A stretch of 64,000 nucleotides of DNA from Burkholderiaceae bacterium. GTDB taxonomy: Bacteria; Pseudomonadota; Gammaproteobacteria; Burkholderiales; Burkholderiaceae. Below are positions 1-10,003 of this stretch, one piece after another. The first letter of the stretch is position 1. Every line of letters starts with the position of its first letter. A program made the translations under genes and the position numbers. The notes beneath the pieces are model-generated. The model saw nothing but the letters and a program-made list of their open reading frames with translations, had not been told where the DNA came from and did not search any database. The stretch is from NCBI GenBank assembly GCA_947449305.1, contig CANFRA010000002.1:1-64000 (forward strand). Direction: 5' to 3'.

Positions 1-17
1 AAGCCAAGTAGCACTTG

Positions 18-104
18 TGGTGCGAGGAGGGGGACTCGAACCCCCACACCATTTCTGGCGTCAGGACCTAAACCTGGTGCGTCTACCAATTTCGCCATCC
101 TCGC
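18..104 (-). tRNA. tRNA-Leu (anticodon TAG), CCA encoded
   Basis: Reverse complement gcgaggatggcgaaattggtagacgcaccaggtttaggtcctgacgcc...ggttcgagtccccctcctcgcacca: paired acceptor stem, long variable arm, GGTTCGAGTCC T-arm, anticodon loop TTTAGGT. Confidence 0.95.
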
Positions 105-183
105 GAATATCCGCAAACACTGCCAAGCTTAAACTTCACTCTAAAGACCCTAATTCTACAATGCTTGGGGTTTTAGAGGATCT

Positions 184-687
184 TTAGGCCTTGTAGAGCA
201 ATGCTACAGCGTGGACTGCAACGCCCTCGCCCCTGCCAAGGTGCCCCAGGGATTCATTGGTTTTAGCCTTGAGGTTTATGTGGCTAGGGGTTACCAAGAG
301 GTCAGCAGCGATATTTCTGACCATTTCAGGCAAAAAATCCGCTAATTTGGGCTTTTGACAAATGATCGTGGCATCGACATTCCCAATTTGAAAGCCTGCA
401 GCCTGAACCTTTTGCAAGGCTGCCCGTAGCAAGATTCGACTATCCATGTCTTTAAATTGTGGATCAGTATCCGGAAATAACTGGCCAATATCGTTTAATC
501 CAGCCGCGCCTAGTAATGCATCGGTTAGTGCATGCAGCAAAACATCAGCATCAGAGTGGCCTAACAATCCTTTTTCATAGGGAACATGCACGCCACCAAG
601 AACCAGTTTGCGATTGGCCACTAAAGCATGGATGTCATAACCTTGGCCAATACGAAACTGGGGAACATGAGCGTTATTTTGTGTCAT
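184..687 (-). CDS. ispF: 2-C-methyl-D-erythritol 2,4-cyclodiphosphate synthase
   Basis: [11 protein letters not shown] and [33 protein letters not shown] motifs; adjacent to ispD. Confidence 0.97.
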   Translation of the reverse strand: MTQNNAHVPQFRIGQGYDIHALVANRKLVLGGVHVPYEKGLLGHSDADVLLHALTDALLGAAGLNDIGQLFPDTDPQFKDMDSRILLRAALQKVQAAGFQIGNVDATIICQKPKLADFLPEMVRNIAADLLVTPSHINLKAKTNESLGHLGRGEGVAVHAVALLYKA

Positions 688-700
688 AGCTATTCTTCAT

Positions 701-1450
701 TTATCTATTCTCTGAATTCAACAGTAATTGCATCAAATCCCAATCTGCAGGATGAGTTACTTTAAAGTTTCGGGTTGCACCTTCAATCAGCAATGGCTGT
801 GCACCCGTTAATTCCATAGCACTTGCTTCATCAGTAATATCAGCCTCTAATCGAATCGCATCTTCTAATGCATCATGCAGCTTCTGAAGCCCAAAAATTT
901 GGGGTGTTTGGGCTTGCCACAAATGTTCACGTGGAATGGTTTTTTCTACGTGCGGCATATTTCCAGCGATCGCTAAATCAAGATCAGCCCGCTTTAAGGT
1001 ATCGGCCAAACGAACTGCTAATAAACCGCCGACATCTGAACCTTGAATGGAAGTAATTAACTTTTTAATTAGATCTGGCGTGATACCTGGTCTGGCTGCA
1101 TCGTGCACCAAGATCCAATCATCAGGAGATATACCAGACGTCAGTTGTGCTGCCAAAGTATTGCGAACTGTCTCTTGGCGTGTAGGGCCGCCAGTAGGTA
1201 GGAAATGAATCGGTTTACTTCCTTTTGCAAGGCTCTTTAAGATGGGGTTATCAATAAATGCTGGAGAAACGCCAATCCAAATAGATTCAATCAGTGGCGA
1301 TTGCATAAAGGCCTCTATGGCGTAAGCAAGCATTGGTCTGCCCGCTAGTTCCTGGAATTGTTTTGGTAAATCACCGCCCAAGCGGGATCCAGTGCCCGCT
1401 GTTGGCAGGAGAGCGTGACATTTCTTTGTGGATTGATTTCCTAAGCTCAT
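701..1450 (-). CDS. ispD: 2-C-methyl-D-erythritol 4-phosphate cytidylyltransferase (start probably the MSLGNQS Met; ORF extends to 1486)
   Basis: LLPTAGTGSRLGGDLPKQF, VHDAARPGI and ITDEASAMEL motifs. Confidence 0.93.
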   Translation of the reverse strand: MSLGNQSTKKCHALLPTAGTGSRLGGDLPKQFQELAGRPMLAYAIEAFMQSPLIESIWIGVSPAFIDNPILKSLAKGSKPIHFLPTGGPTRQETVRNTLAAQLTSGISPDDWILVHDAARPGITPDLIKKLITSIQGSDVGGLLAVRLADTLKRADLDLAIAGNMPHVEKTIPREHLWQAQTPQIFGLQKLHDALEDAIRLEADITDEASAMELTGAQPLLIEGATRNFKVTHPADWDLMQLLLNSENR

Positions 1451-1473
1451 ACCTGATTCTATAATGAGCGCAG

Positions 1474-4400
1474 ATGTCTGATGCATTAAATCTAGTACCC
1501 CCCATACCCGCTCCGCGGGCTGGGCAGCGCTTTACCTTTTCAGGGCTAGTGGGGTCGTCTGACGCAGCCCTAATTGCGCAAACCGCCTTGAGCTACCGCA
1601 AGGATTTCTCAGTCATGCTGATATTTTGTGCTCAAGCACAGGAAGCCCAGCGACTTTTAGAGGAAATCCCTGCTTTTGCACCACAGCTAAAAACCAGGCT
1701 GTTACCCGATTGGGAAATTCTTCCTTACGATCATTTTTCCCCTCACCAGGACTTAGTCTCTGAGCGTTTAGCCACCCTGTATGAATTGCTCAACGGTAGC
1801 TGCGATATTGTTTTAGTGCCAGTAACTACAGCCTTACAAAGATTAGGTCCGCCAGACTTTTTATCGGGGCACACCTTCTTTTTTCGACAAGGCGACAAGC
1901 TGAATGAAGCAGCACTAAAACTTCAACTTCAACAAGCCGGTTACGATCCAGTAAGTGCCGTGATGCGACCTGGTGAATACAGTATTCGTGGCGGTCTTAT
2001 TGATTTATTTCCAATGGGTTCGAGCTTGCCTTATCGCCTAGATTTATTTGGCGATGAAATCGAGCAGATCCGCTCCTTTGATCCAGATACCCAAAGAAGC
2101 CTTTATCCCGTTAAAGAAGTTCGTCTACTGCCAGGTCATGAATTCCCATTCAATGACGAGGCGCGCACCGCCTTTAGAGGTCGATGGCGTGAGGTCTTTG
2201 AGGGTGATCCTACCCGTTGCTCTATATATAAAGATGCTAACTTAGGCATCCCCAGCGCTGGCATAGAGTCCTATCTGCCCATGTTCTTTACGCAGCAGTC
2301 CAGCGTATTTGATTACTTCCCAAGATCGGGCGATCCTGTATGGATCCTGAGCACCGGTGATATTGAAGAGGCTATCCGAGGTTTCTGGAAAGATACACTC
2401 CCGCGCTATGAATTTCTCAAGCATGATCTTGACCGCCCTATTCTTCCGCCAAAAGAACTATTCCTCGATGTCGATGAATTCTTCAGAGCAGCAAAGCCAC
2501 ACGCACGTTTAGCGCTAGAAAAAGAGACTTCCTCAGTCGCGCAATTTCTCCCAGTACCAGATGTTGCCGTACATCGCAAAGACGCCGATCCAGTGAGCAG
2601 TCTGCGTAAATTAGTTGCCAGCGAAAAAGTCCGCATTCTAATTTGTAGTGATAGTGCTGGCCGTAAGGAGTCGATCCGACAATTGTTTGAAGAAAGCAAT
2701 TCAGTTTCCGGGCAAGATGGCAAGCCACTGTACCAACTTCAGCCTGAAGGTTTCGAATCGGTTGCTGACTTTATCAAGAGCGAATCCCAATTCGGATTAA
2801 CCACTGCCCCACTCTTTAATGGCTTCTCTTGGCCAGCCGAAAACCTCATTATCGTCACCGAGGCAGAGCTATTCACTTCCACAGCAAGACAACGGCGTAA
2901 AGGAAAAGAATCGGAGAGTGCGGATCCTGACATGCTTTTTAAGGATCTATCCGAACTCAAGATTGGCGATCCAGTTGTGCATTTTGATCATGGCATTGGT
3001 CGTTACCAAGGCTTAGTTCTCCTCAATGTAGCGCCCCCCAAAGAGGCCCCTATTTTTGAGGAGTTTCTCCACCTGCAATATGCTGGTGAAGCTACTTTGT
3101 ATGTGCCAGTTCAGCAATTACAAATGGTTACCCGCTATGCTGGATCAGATCCGGATTCTGCGCCACTACATCAACTGGGCTCTGGTCAATGGGATAAAGC
3201 TAAACGTAAAGCGGCTCAGCAAATACGCGATACCGCCGCTGAATTGCTAAGCCTCTATGCTGCAAGAGCGATACGCAAAGGGCATGCCTTTGAGTTTTCT
3301 GCTCATGACTACGCCGCTTTCTCAGAGAGCTTCGGTTTTGAAGAAACGCCAGATCAGGCTAATGCTATTGCTGCAGTGATTGGTGATATGACGAGCGGCA
3401 CGCCCATGGATCGCCTCGTTTGCGGTGATGTTGGTTTTGGTAAAACTGAAGTTGCTCTGCGAGCAAGTTTTGTGGCTGTCATGGGCGGCAAGCAAGTAGC
3501 CATATTGGCGCCTACCACTTTGTTAGCCGAACAACACGTTGCGACTTGGAAAGATCGTTTTGCAGATTGGCCAGTTCGCATCGTGGAACTTTCGCGCTTT
3601 AAAACTACTAAAGAAATTAATGCCGCATTAGAGGCTATTGCCAAAGGTGAAGCAGACATTATTATTGGCACCCACAAACTCCTTTCTAAGGAAACGCAAT
3701 TTGCCAATCTCGGTTTGGTGATTGTGGATGAGGAACACCGCTTTGGAGTCCGTCAAAAGGATGCCCTCAAAGCCTTACGTGCTGAAGTCGATATCTTGAC
3801 ACTAACAGCCACTCCGATCCCAAGAACATTAGGTATGGCGATGGAGGGTTTACGCGAGTTCTCCATTATTGCTACAGCGCCTCAGAAGCGTCTAGCCATT
3901 AAAACTTTTGTGCGTCGCGAAGGTGATGGCGTGATTCGTGAGGCAGTACTTCGAGAAATCAAGCGTGGCGGCCAAGTCTATTTCTTGCACAATGAAGTAG
4001 AAACCATTCAGAATCGCAAGCATGCATTACAAGAGTTGATTCCTGAAGCAAGCATTAGCGTTGCTCATGGTCAAATGCATGAGCGCGAACTGGAGTCGGT
4101 AATGCGCGAGTTCGTTACCCAGCGTACTAATATTTTGCTGTGTACTACGATTATTGAAACAGGGATTGATGTACCAACTGCGAACACCATCATCATGCAT
4201 CGCGCTGATAAGTTTGGCTTAGCGCAATTACATCAGCTCCGTGGTCGCGTTGGACGCTCTCACCACCAGGCCTATGCTTACCTCATGGTTCCTGATCCAG
4301 AGGCTTTAAGTAAGCAGGCGCAGTTGCGACTCAATGCGATTCAGGCTATGGAAGAGCTAGGTTCTGGCTTTTACCTAGCCATGCATGACTTAGAGATTCG

Positions 4401-5016
4401 GGGTGCTGGTGAAGTCTTAGGTGATAAGCAGTCTGGCGATATTCATGAAATTGGCTTTCAGCTCTATACAGAAATGCTCAATAGAGCTGTCAAATCCTTG
4501 CGAAGTGGTAAGGAGCCCGATTTGCTCTCGCCTTTGCAAGTCACTACGGATGTCAATCTAGGGGTTCCCGCCCTGCTTCCAAACGACTACTGCCCCGATG
4601 TCCATGAGCGCCTCTCTTTGTATAAACGTTTTGCGGGTACCAATGATTTTTCGGAACTCATGGGTCTGCGTGAAGAATTGGTCGATCGTTTTGGAGATCT
4701 ACCAGATCAAGCCAAGTCTTTTTATGAAACCCATCGGCTGCGCTTAGAAATGACCGGGTTTGGTATTAAGAAAATTGATGCGACTTCGGCATCGATTCAG
4801 ATGCAATTTATCCCTAATCCGCCGATAGACCCAATGAAGATTATCCAATTGATACAAAGCTCAAAATATATCCAGCTCAATGGACAAGATAAGCTCAAAG
4901 TACTTCCTCAGAAGGAACGAGAATTTGAGAAGCTAGATCAACGTTTAGACGCAATTCGTCAAATACTAAGGCGCCTGAATGAATCAGCGGTACTCAGCAC
5001 TGCAAAAGCTAGTTAA
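1474..5016 (+). CDS. mfd: Transcription-repair coupling factor Mfd
   Basis: 1180 aa; RID domain (DPVVHFDHGIGRYQGL), helicase motifs GDVGFGKTEVALRA, DEEHRFGV, TATPIPRTLGMAMEGLREFSII. Confidence 0.98.
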   Translation: MSDALNLVPPIPAPRAGQRFTFSGLVGSSDAALIAQTALSYRKDFSVMLIFCAQAQEAQRLLEEIPAFAPQLKTRLLPDWEILPYDHFSPHQDLVSERLATLYELLNGSCDIVLVPVTTALQRLGPPDFLSGHTFFFRQGDKLNEAALKLQLQQAGYDPVSAVMRPGEYSIRGGLIDLFPMGSSLPYRLDLFGDEIEQIRSFDPDTQRSLYPVKEVRLLPGHEFPFNDEARTAFRGRWREVFEGDPTRCSIYKDANLGIPSAGIESYLPMFFTQQSSVFDYFPRSGDPVWILSTGDIEEAIRGFWKDTLPRYEFLKHDLDRPILPPKELFLDVDEFFRAAKPHARLALEKETSSVAQFLPVPDVAVHRKDADPVSSLRKLVASEKVRILICSDSAGRKESIRQLFEESNSVSGQDGKPLYQLQPEGFESVADFIKSESQFGLTTAPLFNGFSWPAENLIIVTEAELFTSTARQRRKGKESESADPDMLFKDLSELKIGDPVVHFDHGIGRYQGLVLLNVAPPKEAPIFEEFLHLQYAGEATLYVPVQQLQMVTRYAGSDPDSAPLHQLGSGQWDKAKRKAAQQIRDTAAELLSLYAARAIRKGHAFEFSAHDYAAFSESFGFEETPDQANAIAAVIGDMTSGTPMDRLVCGDVGFGKTEVALRASFVAVMGGKQVAILAPTTLLAEQHVATWKDRFADWPVRIVELSRFKTTKEINAALEAIAKGEADIIIGTHKLLSKETQFANLGLVIVDEEHRFGVRQKDALKALRAEVDILTLTATPIPRTLGMAMEGLREFSIIATAPQKRLAIKTFVRREGDGVIREAVLREIKRGGQVYFLHNEVETIQNRKHALQELIPEASISVAHGQMHERELESVMREFVTQRTNILLCTTIIETGIDVPTANTIIMHRADKFGLAQLHQLRGRVGRSHHQAYAYLMVPDPEALSKQAQLRLNAIQAMEELGSGFYLAMHDLEIRGAGEVLGDKQSGDIHEIGFQLYTEMLNRAVKSLRSGKEPDLLSPLQVTTDVNLGVPALLPNDYCPDVHERLSLYKRFAGTNDFSELMGLREELVDRFGDLPDQAKSFYETHRLRLEMTGFGIKKIDATSASIQMQFIPNPPIDPMKIIQLIQSSKYIQLNGQDKLKVLPQKEREFEKLDQRLDAIRQILRRLNESAVLSTAKAS

Positions 5017-5036
5017 TCATTGCTATTATTAAAGCC

Positions 5037-5924
5037 ATGCCTAAGTTAAGTCTCATTGCCCTTTCGAGAGAGCCAATTCATGAAAAGCTTGTCTTTGAGC
5101 TCAAAGACCAGGCACTAACATTCAGGACAACACTCCACACCATTGGCAGCCAAATATCGAATGGCGCTTACTATTCGGAACGGTGGGAATCTAATCAATC
5201 TTTAGATGTAACCCAAAGAGAAAGTCTGCGCGCTATCGCAGCAAGATTTAATAGTGACCTCTGCTTCTTAGACGCCAATCTTCAGCCTACTAATATCAAA
5301 GTTCTGGCAATGGATATGGATTCCACCCTCATCAATATTGAATGTATTGATGAGATAGCGGACTTCACAGGAAAAAAAGCAGCGGTTGCACAAATTACTG
5401 ATGCAACTATGCGAGGTGAGATCAAAGACTTTCAAGAGAGTCTGCGGCGGCGTGTAGCTTTACTTGAGGGCATTTCAGCTGATGCGCTGGAAGCAGTGTA
5501 TCGGGAGCGCTTACAACCAAATCCAGGGGCTGCAGAGCTTTTAGTGGGCGCAAATGAGCGTGGTCTCTACACCCTTCTCGTTTCTGGTGGTTTTACTTTC
5601 TTCACAGAAAAACTCCGGCAGCAACTCGGCTTTAGGCAGGCGCAGGCCAACACCCTTGAAATCATTGACGGCAAGCTGACCGGAAAAGTGCTCGGCGATA
5701 TTGTGGATGGTGCAGCCAAGGCGGCCTATCTTGATGAAGCTTGTCGCCTATTGGGGTGTACTAAAGCCAATGCAATGACAATGGGTGATGGTGCAAATGA
5801 TCTCATCATGATGAATGGCTCGGGTATTAGTGTTGCCTACAGAGCAAAACCAATCGTCAAAGAAAAAGCCGACGCGGCTTTTGACCGAGTCGGCTTGGAT
5901 GCTGCTCTACTACTGATTTCTTAA
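5037..5924 (+). CDS. serB: Phosphoserine phosphatase
   Basis: HAD motif DMDSTLINIECIDEIA and MGDGANDLIMM. Confidence 0.95.
   Translation: MPKLSLIALSREPIHEKLVFELKDQALTFRTTLHTIGSQISNGAYYSERWESNQSLDVTQRESLRAIAARFNSDLCFLDANLQPTNIKVLAMDMDSTLINIECIDEIADFTGKKAAVAQITDATMRGEIKDFQESLRRRVALLEGISADALEAVYRERLQPNPGAAELLVGANERGLYTLLVSGGFTFFTEKLRQQLGFRQAQANTLEIIDGKLTGKVLGDIVDGAAKAAYLDEACRLLGCTKANAMTMGDGANDLIMMNGSGISVAYRAKPIVKEKADAAFDRVGLDAALLLIS
5864..5886 (+). terminator. Terminator-like hairpin inside the serB 3' coding end
   Basis: AAAAGCCG-ACG-CGGCTTTT perfect 8-bp stem with flanking A and T tracts, about 40 nt before the serB stop. Confidence 0.5.
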
Positions 5925-5933
5925 CAATGCGGA

Positions 5934-7118
5934 TTACATCCGTTCGAAAATAGTCGCAATACCTTGACCACCGCCAATACACATGGTTACCAAGGCATAC
6001 TTGCCTTGCACGCGCTGTAATTCATGGATAGCTTTGGTGGCAATTGCCGCGCCTGAACATCCAATAGGATGACCTAAAGCGATCGCGCCACCATTGACGT
6101 TGGTTTTAGCGGGATCCAATCCCAGACCTTTCATTACCGCTAAAGCTTGTGCAGCAAACGCTTCATTCGATTCGATTACATCCATTTGATCTAATTTCAG
6201 ACCAGCACGCTCTAAGGCAAGTTTGCTTGCAGGAATCGGACCTTCACCCATGATGTGATTCGGTACACCAGCTACCGCATAAGAAACCAAACGAGCGATG
6301 GGTTTATGACCAGCCTTCTTCGCTGTCTCTGCATCAGCTAATACAAAGAATGCTGCGCCATCATTAATACCAGAGGCATTACCTGCGGTGACAGAGCCAC
6401 CTTCTTTTTTGAACACGGCCTTCATCTTGCCAAGTGTTTCCATGGTGGTATCTGGCTTGCAATGCTCATCCGTATCAAACACAACATCGCCCTTACGAGA
6501 CTTGATAGTAATCGGTACGATTTGTGACTTAAAGCGACCTTCTTTAATCGCATGAGCTGCGCGACGATGAGACTCCACTGCGAATGCATCCTGCTCATCG
6601 CGAGTTAACTTCCATTTCTCAACGAGATTTTCAGCGGTAACACCCATGTGGCCAACGCCAAACGGATCAGTCAAAACAGCAACCATCAAGTCGAGCATCT
6701 TGGTATCACCCATGCGTGCGCCGCTGCGCAATGCAGGAGAGCCATACATGCCGCGTGACATGACTTCAACGCCACCACCCACTCCATAATCGCAATCACC
6801 CAACATAATTTGCTGCGCAGTGGTCACAATTGCTTGCAAACCAGAGCTACATAAACGATTTAGCGACATTGCTACAGATTCCATTGGCAAGCCTGCCTGA
6901 ATAGCAGCTACACGAGCAACATAAGCGTAGCGACTATCTGTTGGAATCGTATTTCCAACAGTGACGTAATTTACCAATGCAGGATTAACGCCAGAGCGAG
7001 CAACTGCCTCTTTCATCACAATGCCGCCGAGCTCTGAAGGCTCAAGGCTACTTAAAGAGCCATTAAAGGCACCAATAGCAGAACGAACTGCACTTAAAAC
7101 AACGACATCACGACTCAT
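5934..7118 (-). CDS. Acetyl-CoA C-acyltransferase (thiolase, PhaA/BktB type)
   Basis: NRLCSSGLQAI, NGGAIALGHPIGCSGA, CIGGGQGIA thiolase signatures; Met at 7118 is preceded by AAGGGG. Confidence 0.93.
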   Translation of the reverse strand: MSRDVVVLSAVRSAIGAFNGSLSSLEPSELGGIVMKEAVARSGVNPALVNYVTVGNTIPTDSRYAYVARVAAIQAGLPMESVAMSLNRLCSSGLQAIVTTAQQIMLGDCDYGVGGGVEVMSRGMYGSPALRSGARMGDTKMLDLMVAVLTDPFGVGHMGVTAENLVEKWKLTRDEQDAFAVESHRRAAHAIKEGRFKSQIVPITIKSRKGDVVFDTDEHCKPDTTMETLGKMKAVFKKEGGSVTAGNASGINDGAAFFVLADAETAKKAGHKPIARLVSYAVAGVPNHIMGEGPIPASKLALERAGLKLDQMDVIESNEAFAAQALAVMKGLGLDPAKTNVNGGAIALGHPIGCSGAAIATKAIHELQRVQGKYALVTMCIGGGQGIATIFERM

Positions 7119-7187
7119 AACAATCCCCTTAGCTGAGCCCAAAAATAGGCTTAATCAATAATACAAACTTCATTTTTATTACTTTTC

Positions 7188-8546
7188 TCAAGTTTCCGCT
7201 ACTAGATCATGCCCTTGGGAGCTGATGACCATAGCACGAATAATTTCCCCTGCGCGATAGCGTTTTGAGGGCTTGCTAGCGGGCAAAACCCTCACTAAGC
7301 CATCAATTTCAGGGGCATCACCAATAGTCCTGCCGATTCCGCCTGACTCATCAACCCGATCAATGAGGACTTGAACTCTTTTCCCAACCTTTTTAGAAAG
7401 TCGCAAAATTGAAATTTCCTCTGCTTTTGCCATGAAACGTGCCCGACGTTCTTCACGGATGGCATCAGGAACAGGGCTTTCCAATTGATTTGCGGTGGCG
7501 CCTTCCACAGGAGAATAAGCAAAACAGCCGGCACGATCTATTTGGGCCTCATCCAAGAAGTTCAGCAGATACTCAAACTCTACATCCGTCTCTCCAGGAA
7601 ATCCAGCAATAAAAGTACTGCGAATCACTAAATCTGGGCAGGCAGCACGCCAGGCCAAGATGCGCTCTAAATTTTTTTCGCCGCTAGCGGGTCGCTTCAT
7701 TCTTTTGAGAACATCTGGATGGGCATGTTGCAGTGGAATATCTAAATACGGAAGCACTCCATATCCATGTTCAGCAAACTCTGCCATCAAAGGCAAGACC
7801 TCATCAACGTGAGGATAGGGGTAAACGTAATGCAGTCTTACCCAAGCTTGATGCTCACGCGCAATTTGATTTAATGCGTTTACCAAGTCAAACATCCGGG
7901 TCTTCACTGGCTTGCCATCCCAAAAGCCGGTACGGTACTGGATATCGACACCATAGGCACTGGTATCTTGAGAGACAACCAATAATTCTTTAACGCCTGA
8001 TTCAAATAAGCGTTTCGCTTCTAACAGAACCTCGCCAATCGGCCTAGATACCAGATCGCCGCGAAGACTAGGGATGATGCAGAAAGTGCATCGATGGTTG
8101 CAGCCTTCAGAAATTTTCAAATAAGCGTAGTGCTTTGGTGTGAGCTTGATTCCAATTGGAGGAACTAAGTCTACAAATGGATCATGCGGTTTTGGTAGGT
8201 GCAGATGAATCGCCTGCATCACCTCATCAGTAGCGTGAGGACCAGTAACCGCTAGTACCTTGGGATGGATGCTTTGAATGAGATCGCTACCATCAGCATT
8301 CTTTTTGGCTCCCAAGCAGCCAGTCACGATGACTTTGCCGTTTTCAGCAAGAGCCTCTCCAATAGCAGCCAGGCTTTCCTCTACAGCTGAATCAATAAAA
8401 CCACAGGTATTGACCACAACGAGATCTGCGCCTGAATAATCTTTTGCGGTCTCATACCCTTCCGCGCTGAGTTGCGTCAGGATAAGCTCAGAGTCAACGA
8501 GCGCCTTAGGGCAACCTAAGGATACAAAGCCGATTTTTCCTGCCAC
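7188..8546 (-). CDS. rimO: Ribosomal protein S12 methylthiotransferase RimO
   Basis: MTTase N-terminus ([15 protein letters not shown]), radical-SAM [15 protein letters not shown]. Confidence 0.96.
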   Translation of the reverse strand: MAGKIGFVSLGCPKALVDSELILTQLSAEGYETAKDYSGADLVVVNTCGFIDSAVEESLAAIGEALAENGKVIVTGCLGAKKNADGSDLIQSIHPKVLAVTGPHATDEVMQAIHLHLPKPHDPFVDLVPPIGIKLTPKHYAYLKISEGCNHRCTFCIIPSLRGDLVSRPIGEVLLEAKRLFESGVKELLVVSQDTSAYGVDIQYRTGFWDGKPVKTRMFDLVNALNQIAREHQAWVRLHYVYPYPHVDEVLPLMAEFAEHGYGVLPYLDIPLQHAHPDVLKRMKRPASGEKNLERILAWRAACPDLVIRSTFIAGFPGETDVEFEYLLNFLDEAQIDRAGCFAYSPVEGATANQLESPVPDAIREERRARFMAKAEEISILRLSKKVGKRVQVLIDRVDESGGIGRTIGDAPEIDGLVRVLPASKPSKRYRAGEIIRAMVISSQGHDLVAET

Positions 8547-8548
8547 AA

Positions 8549-9109
8549 CTATTCTTTTTCAGATTTAGTGGGCTGGGGGGTAAATGGAAAATTACCAAAG
8601 AGATTCTGTGAGCCCTGGAGCTGCTCTTGCATCTTCACAAACAGGTCTTTGCTCTGCTCCATGTAATTTCCCATCAAGCCTTGCATGAGGGGGTTTTGGA
8701 GATTCATCATTTGAGACCAAGCCTCGGGAGTACTACCAGCACCTAGACCTTTGGTCTGATCGCCTAATTTATTGTGGATATCCACAAACGATTGCATGGT
8801 CTTTTCGAGATAGTTACCCATTAAACCTTGCATGGAGTTGCCATAAAAACGAATGATTTGAGAAAGCATTTGTGAAGAAAATACTGGGGCACCACCAGCC
8901 TCTTCTTCTAGAATTATTTGCAGCAAAATATTGCGTGTCAGATCTTCATCTGTCTTTGCGTCGATGACTTTAAAAACTTCATTTGCCATCACTAAGCCCT
9001 TGATGTCAGACAAAGTGACATAAGTGCTTGTTTGTGTATCGTAGAGACGACGATTAGGATATTTCTTAATGAGTCGGTCTTCGCCAGCTCGCTTTGTACG
9101 GGTAACCAT
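8549..9109 (-). CDS. phaR: Polyhydroxyalkanoate synthesis repressor PhaR
   Basis: [24 protein letters not shown] PhaR N-terminal domain; start at 9109 has AAGGA upstream. Confidence 0.95.
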   Translation of the reverse strand: MVTRTKRAGEDRLIKKYPNRRLYDTQTSTYVTLSDIKGLVMANEVFKVIDAKTDEDLTRNILLQIILEEEAGGAPVFSSQMLSQIIRFYGNSMQGLMGNYLEKTMQSFVDIHNKLGDQTKGLGAGSTPEAWSQMMNLQNPLMQGLMGNYMEQSKDLFVKMQEQLQGSQNLFGNFPFTPQPTKSEKE

Positions 9110-9204
9110 TATTTTCCTTACTGAATACTGCAACGCAACATCAGCTTAGTTTATCTCTAGACTGATGTAAAGATAAATAAGCCGTGTTGCGCTTACTTGC
9201 TATA

Positions 9205-9226
9205 TAAATGCTGCACTGCAGTATTA
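9205..9226. promoter_or_regulatory. Candidate PhaR operator (CTGC-N3-GCAG) between phaB and phaR
   Basis: tgCTGCACTGCAGta at 9211-9221 in the phaR upstream region. Confidence 0.45.
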
Positions 9227-9964
9227 GCCAGTATGAATGCCGCCATTTAGTGAGAAGTCGGCTCCAGTTGCATAGCCACCGTCATCAGAAGCAATCCAAC
9301 AGCAGATAGAAGCAATTTCCTCAGGTGTGCCTAAACGCTTTACTGGGATTCCAGCAACGATCTTCTCAAGGACATCTTCGCGAATCGCTTTAACCATGTC
9401 GGTACCGATATAGCCAGGCGAGACCGTATTGACAGTAACGCCCTTCGTAGCGACTTCTTGCGCTAAGGCCATGGTAAAGCCGTGTAAGCCCGCTTTAGCT
9501 GTGGAATAGTTCGCTTGTCCAAACTGGCCTTTTTGGCCATTAACAGAAGAAATATTGATGACTCGGCCCCAGTTGTTCTCAACCATGCCTTCAATCACCT
9601 GTTTGGTCACGTTAAACAATGAATTGAGGTTGGTATCAATGACCGCCTTCCATGCCTCAGGCGTCATCTTGCGGAAAACGCTATCCCGCGTGATGCCTGC
9701 ATTGTTCACCAATACATCAACCCGACCTACCTCAGCTTTAACCTTGTCAAAGGCTGCAACCGTACTGTCCCAATCGGACACATTGCCCTCAGAGGCAATA
9801 AAGTCATATCCCAAAGCTTTTTGCTCGCCAAGCCAACGATCCTTGCGCGGAGAATTTGGACCGCAACCAGCGATCACCTTAAAACCATCTTTTGCTAAAC
9901 GTTGGCAGATGGCGGTACCGATACCACCCATACCACCAGTAACATACGCGACTTTTTGAGACAT
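9224..9964 (-). CDS. phaB: Acetoacetyl-CoA reductase
   Basis: SDR with TGGMGGIG, NNAGITRDSVFRKM, YSTAKAGLHGFTMALAQE. Confidence 0.94.
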   Translation of the reverse strand: MSQKVAYVTGGMGGIGTAICQRLAKDGFKVIAGCGPNSPRKDRWLGEQKALGYDFIASEGNVSDWDSTVAAFDKVKAEVGRVDVLVNNAGITRDSVFRKMTPEAWKAVIDTNLNSLFNVTKQVIEGMVENNWGRVINISSVNGQKGQFGQANYSTAKAGLHGFTMALAQEVATKGVTVNTVSPGYIGTDMVKAIREDVLEKIVAGIPVKRLGTPEEIASICCWIASDDGGYATGADFSLNGGIHTG

Positions 9965-10003
9965 TGCGTTCCCCTTTAAAAAACTTCGTTCATTGTTGCC
10001 GTT

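Noticed and set aside
3354-3707. 117-aa antisense ORF within mfd (and many similar shadow ORFs in mfd, phaC, pccA, parC, thiC)
   Set aside because: Opposite a strongly conserved gene, low-complexity Ser/Thr/Arg-rich translation, no domain motifs; shadow frames of coding DNA.
8772-8787. 16-bp perfect palindrome TTGTGGATATCCACAA in phaR
   Set aside because: Encodes conserved VDIHNK; resembles a DnaA box with one mismatch but is explained by coding constraint.
9555-9959. 134-aa ORF antisense to phaB
   Set aside because: Shadow ORF of a clear SDR gene; no recognisable motif.
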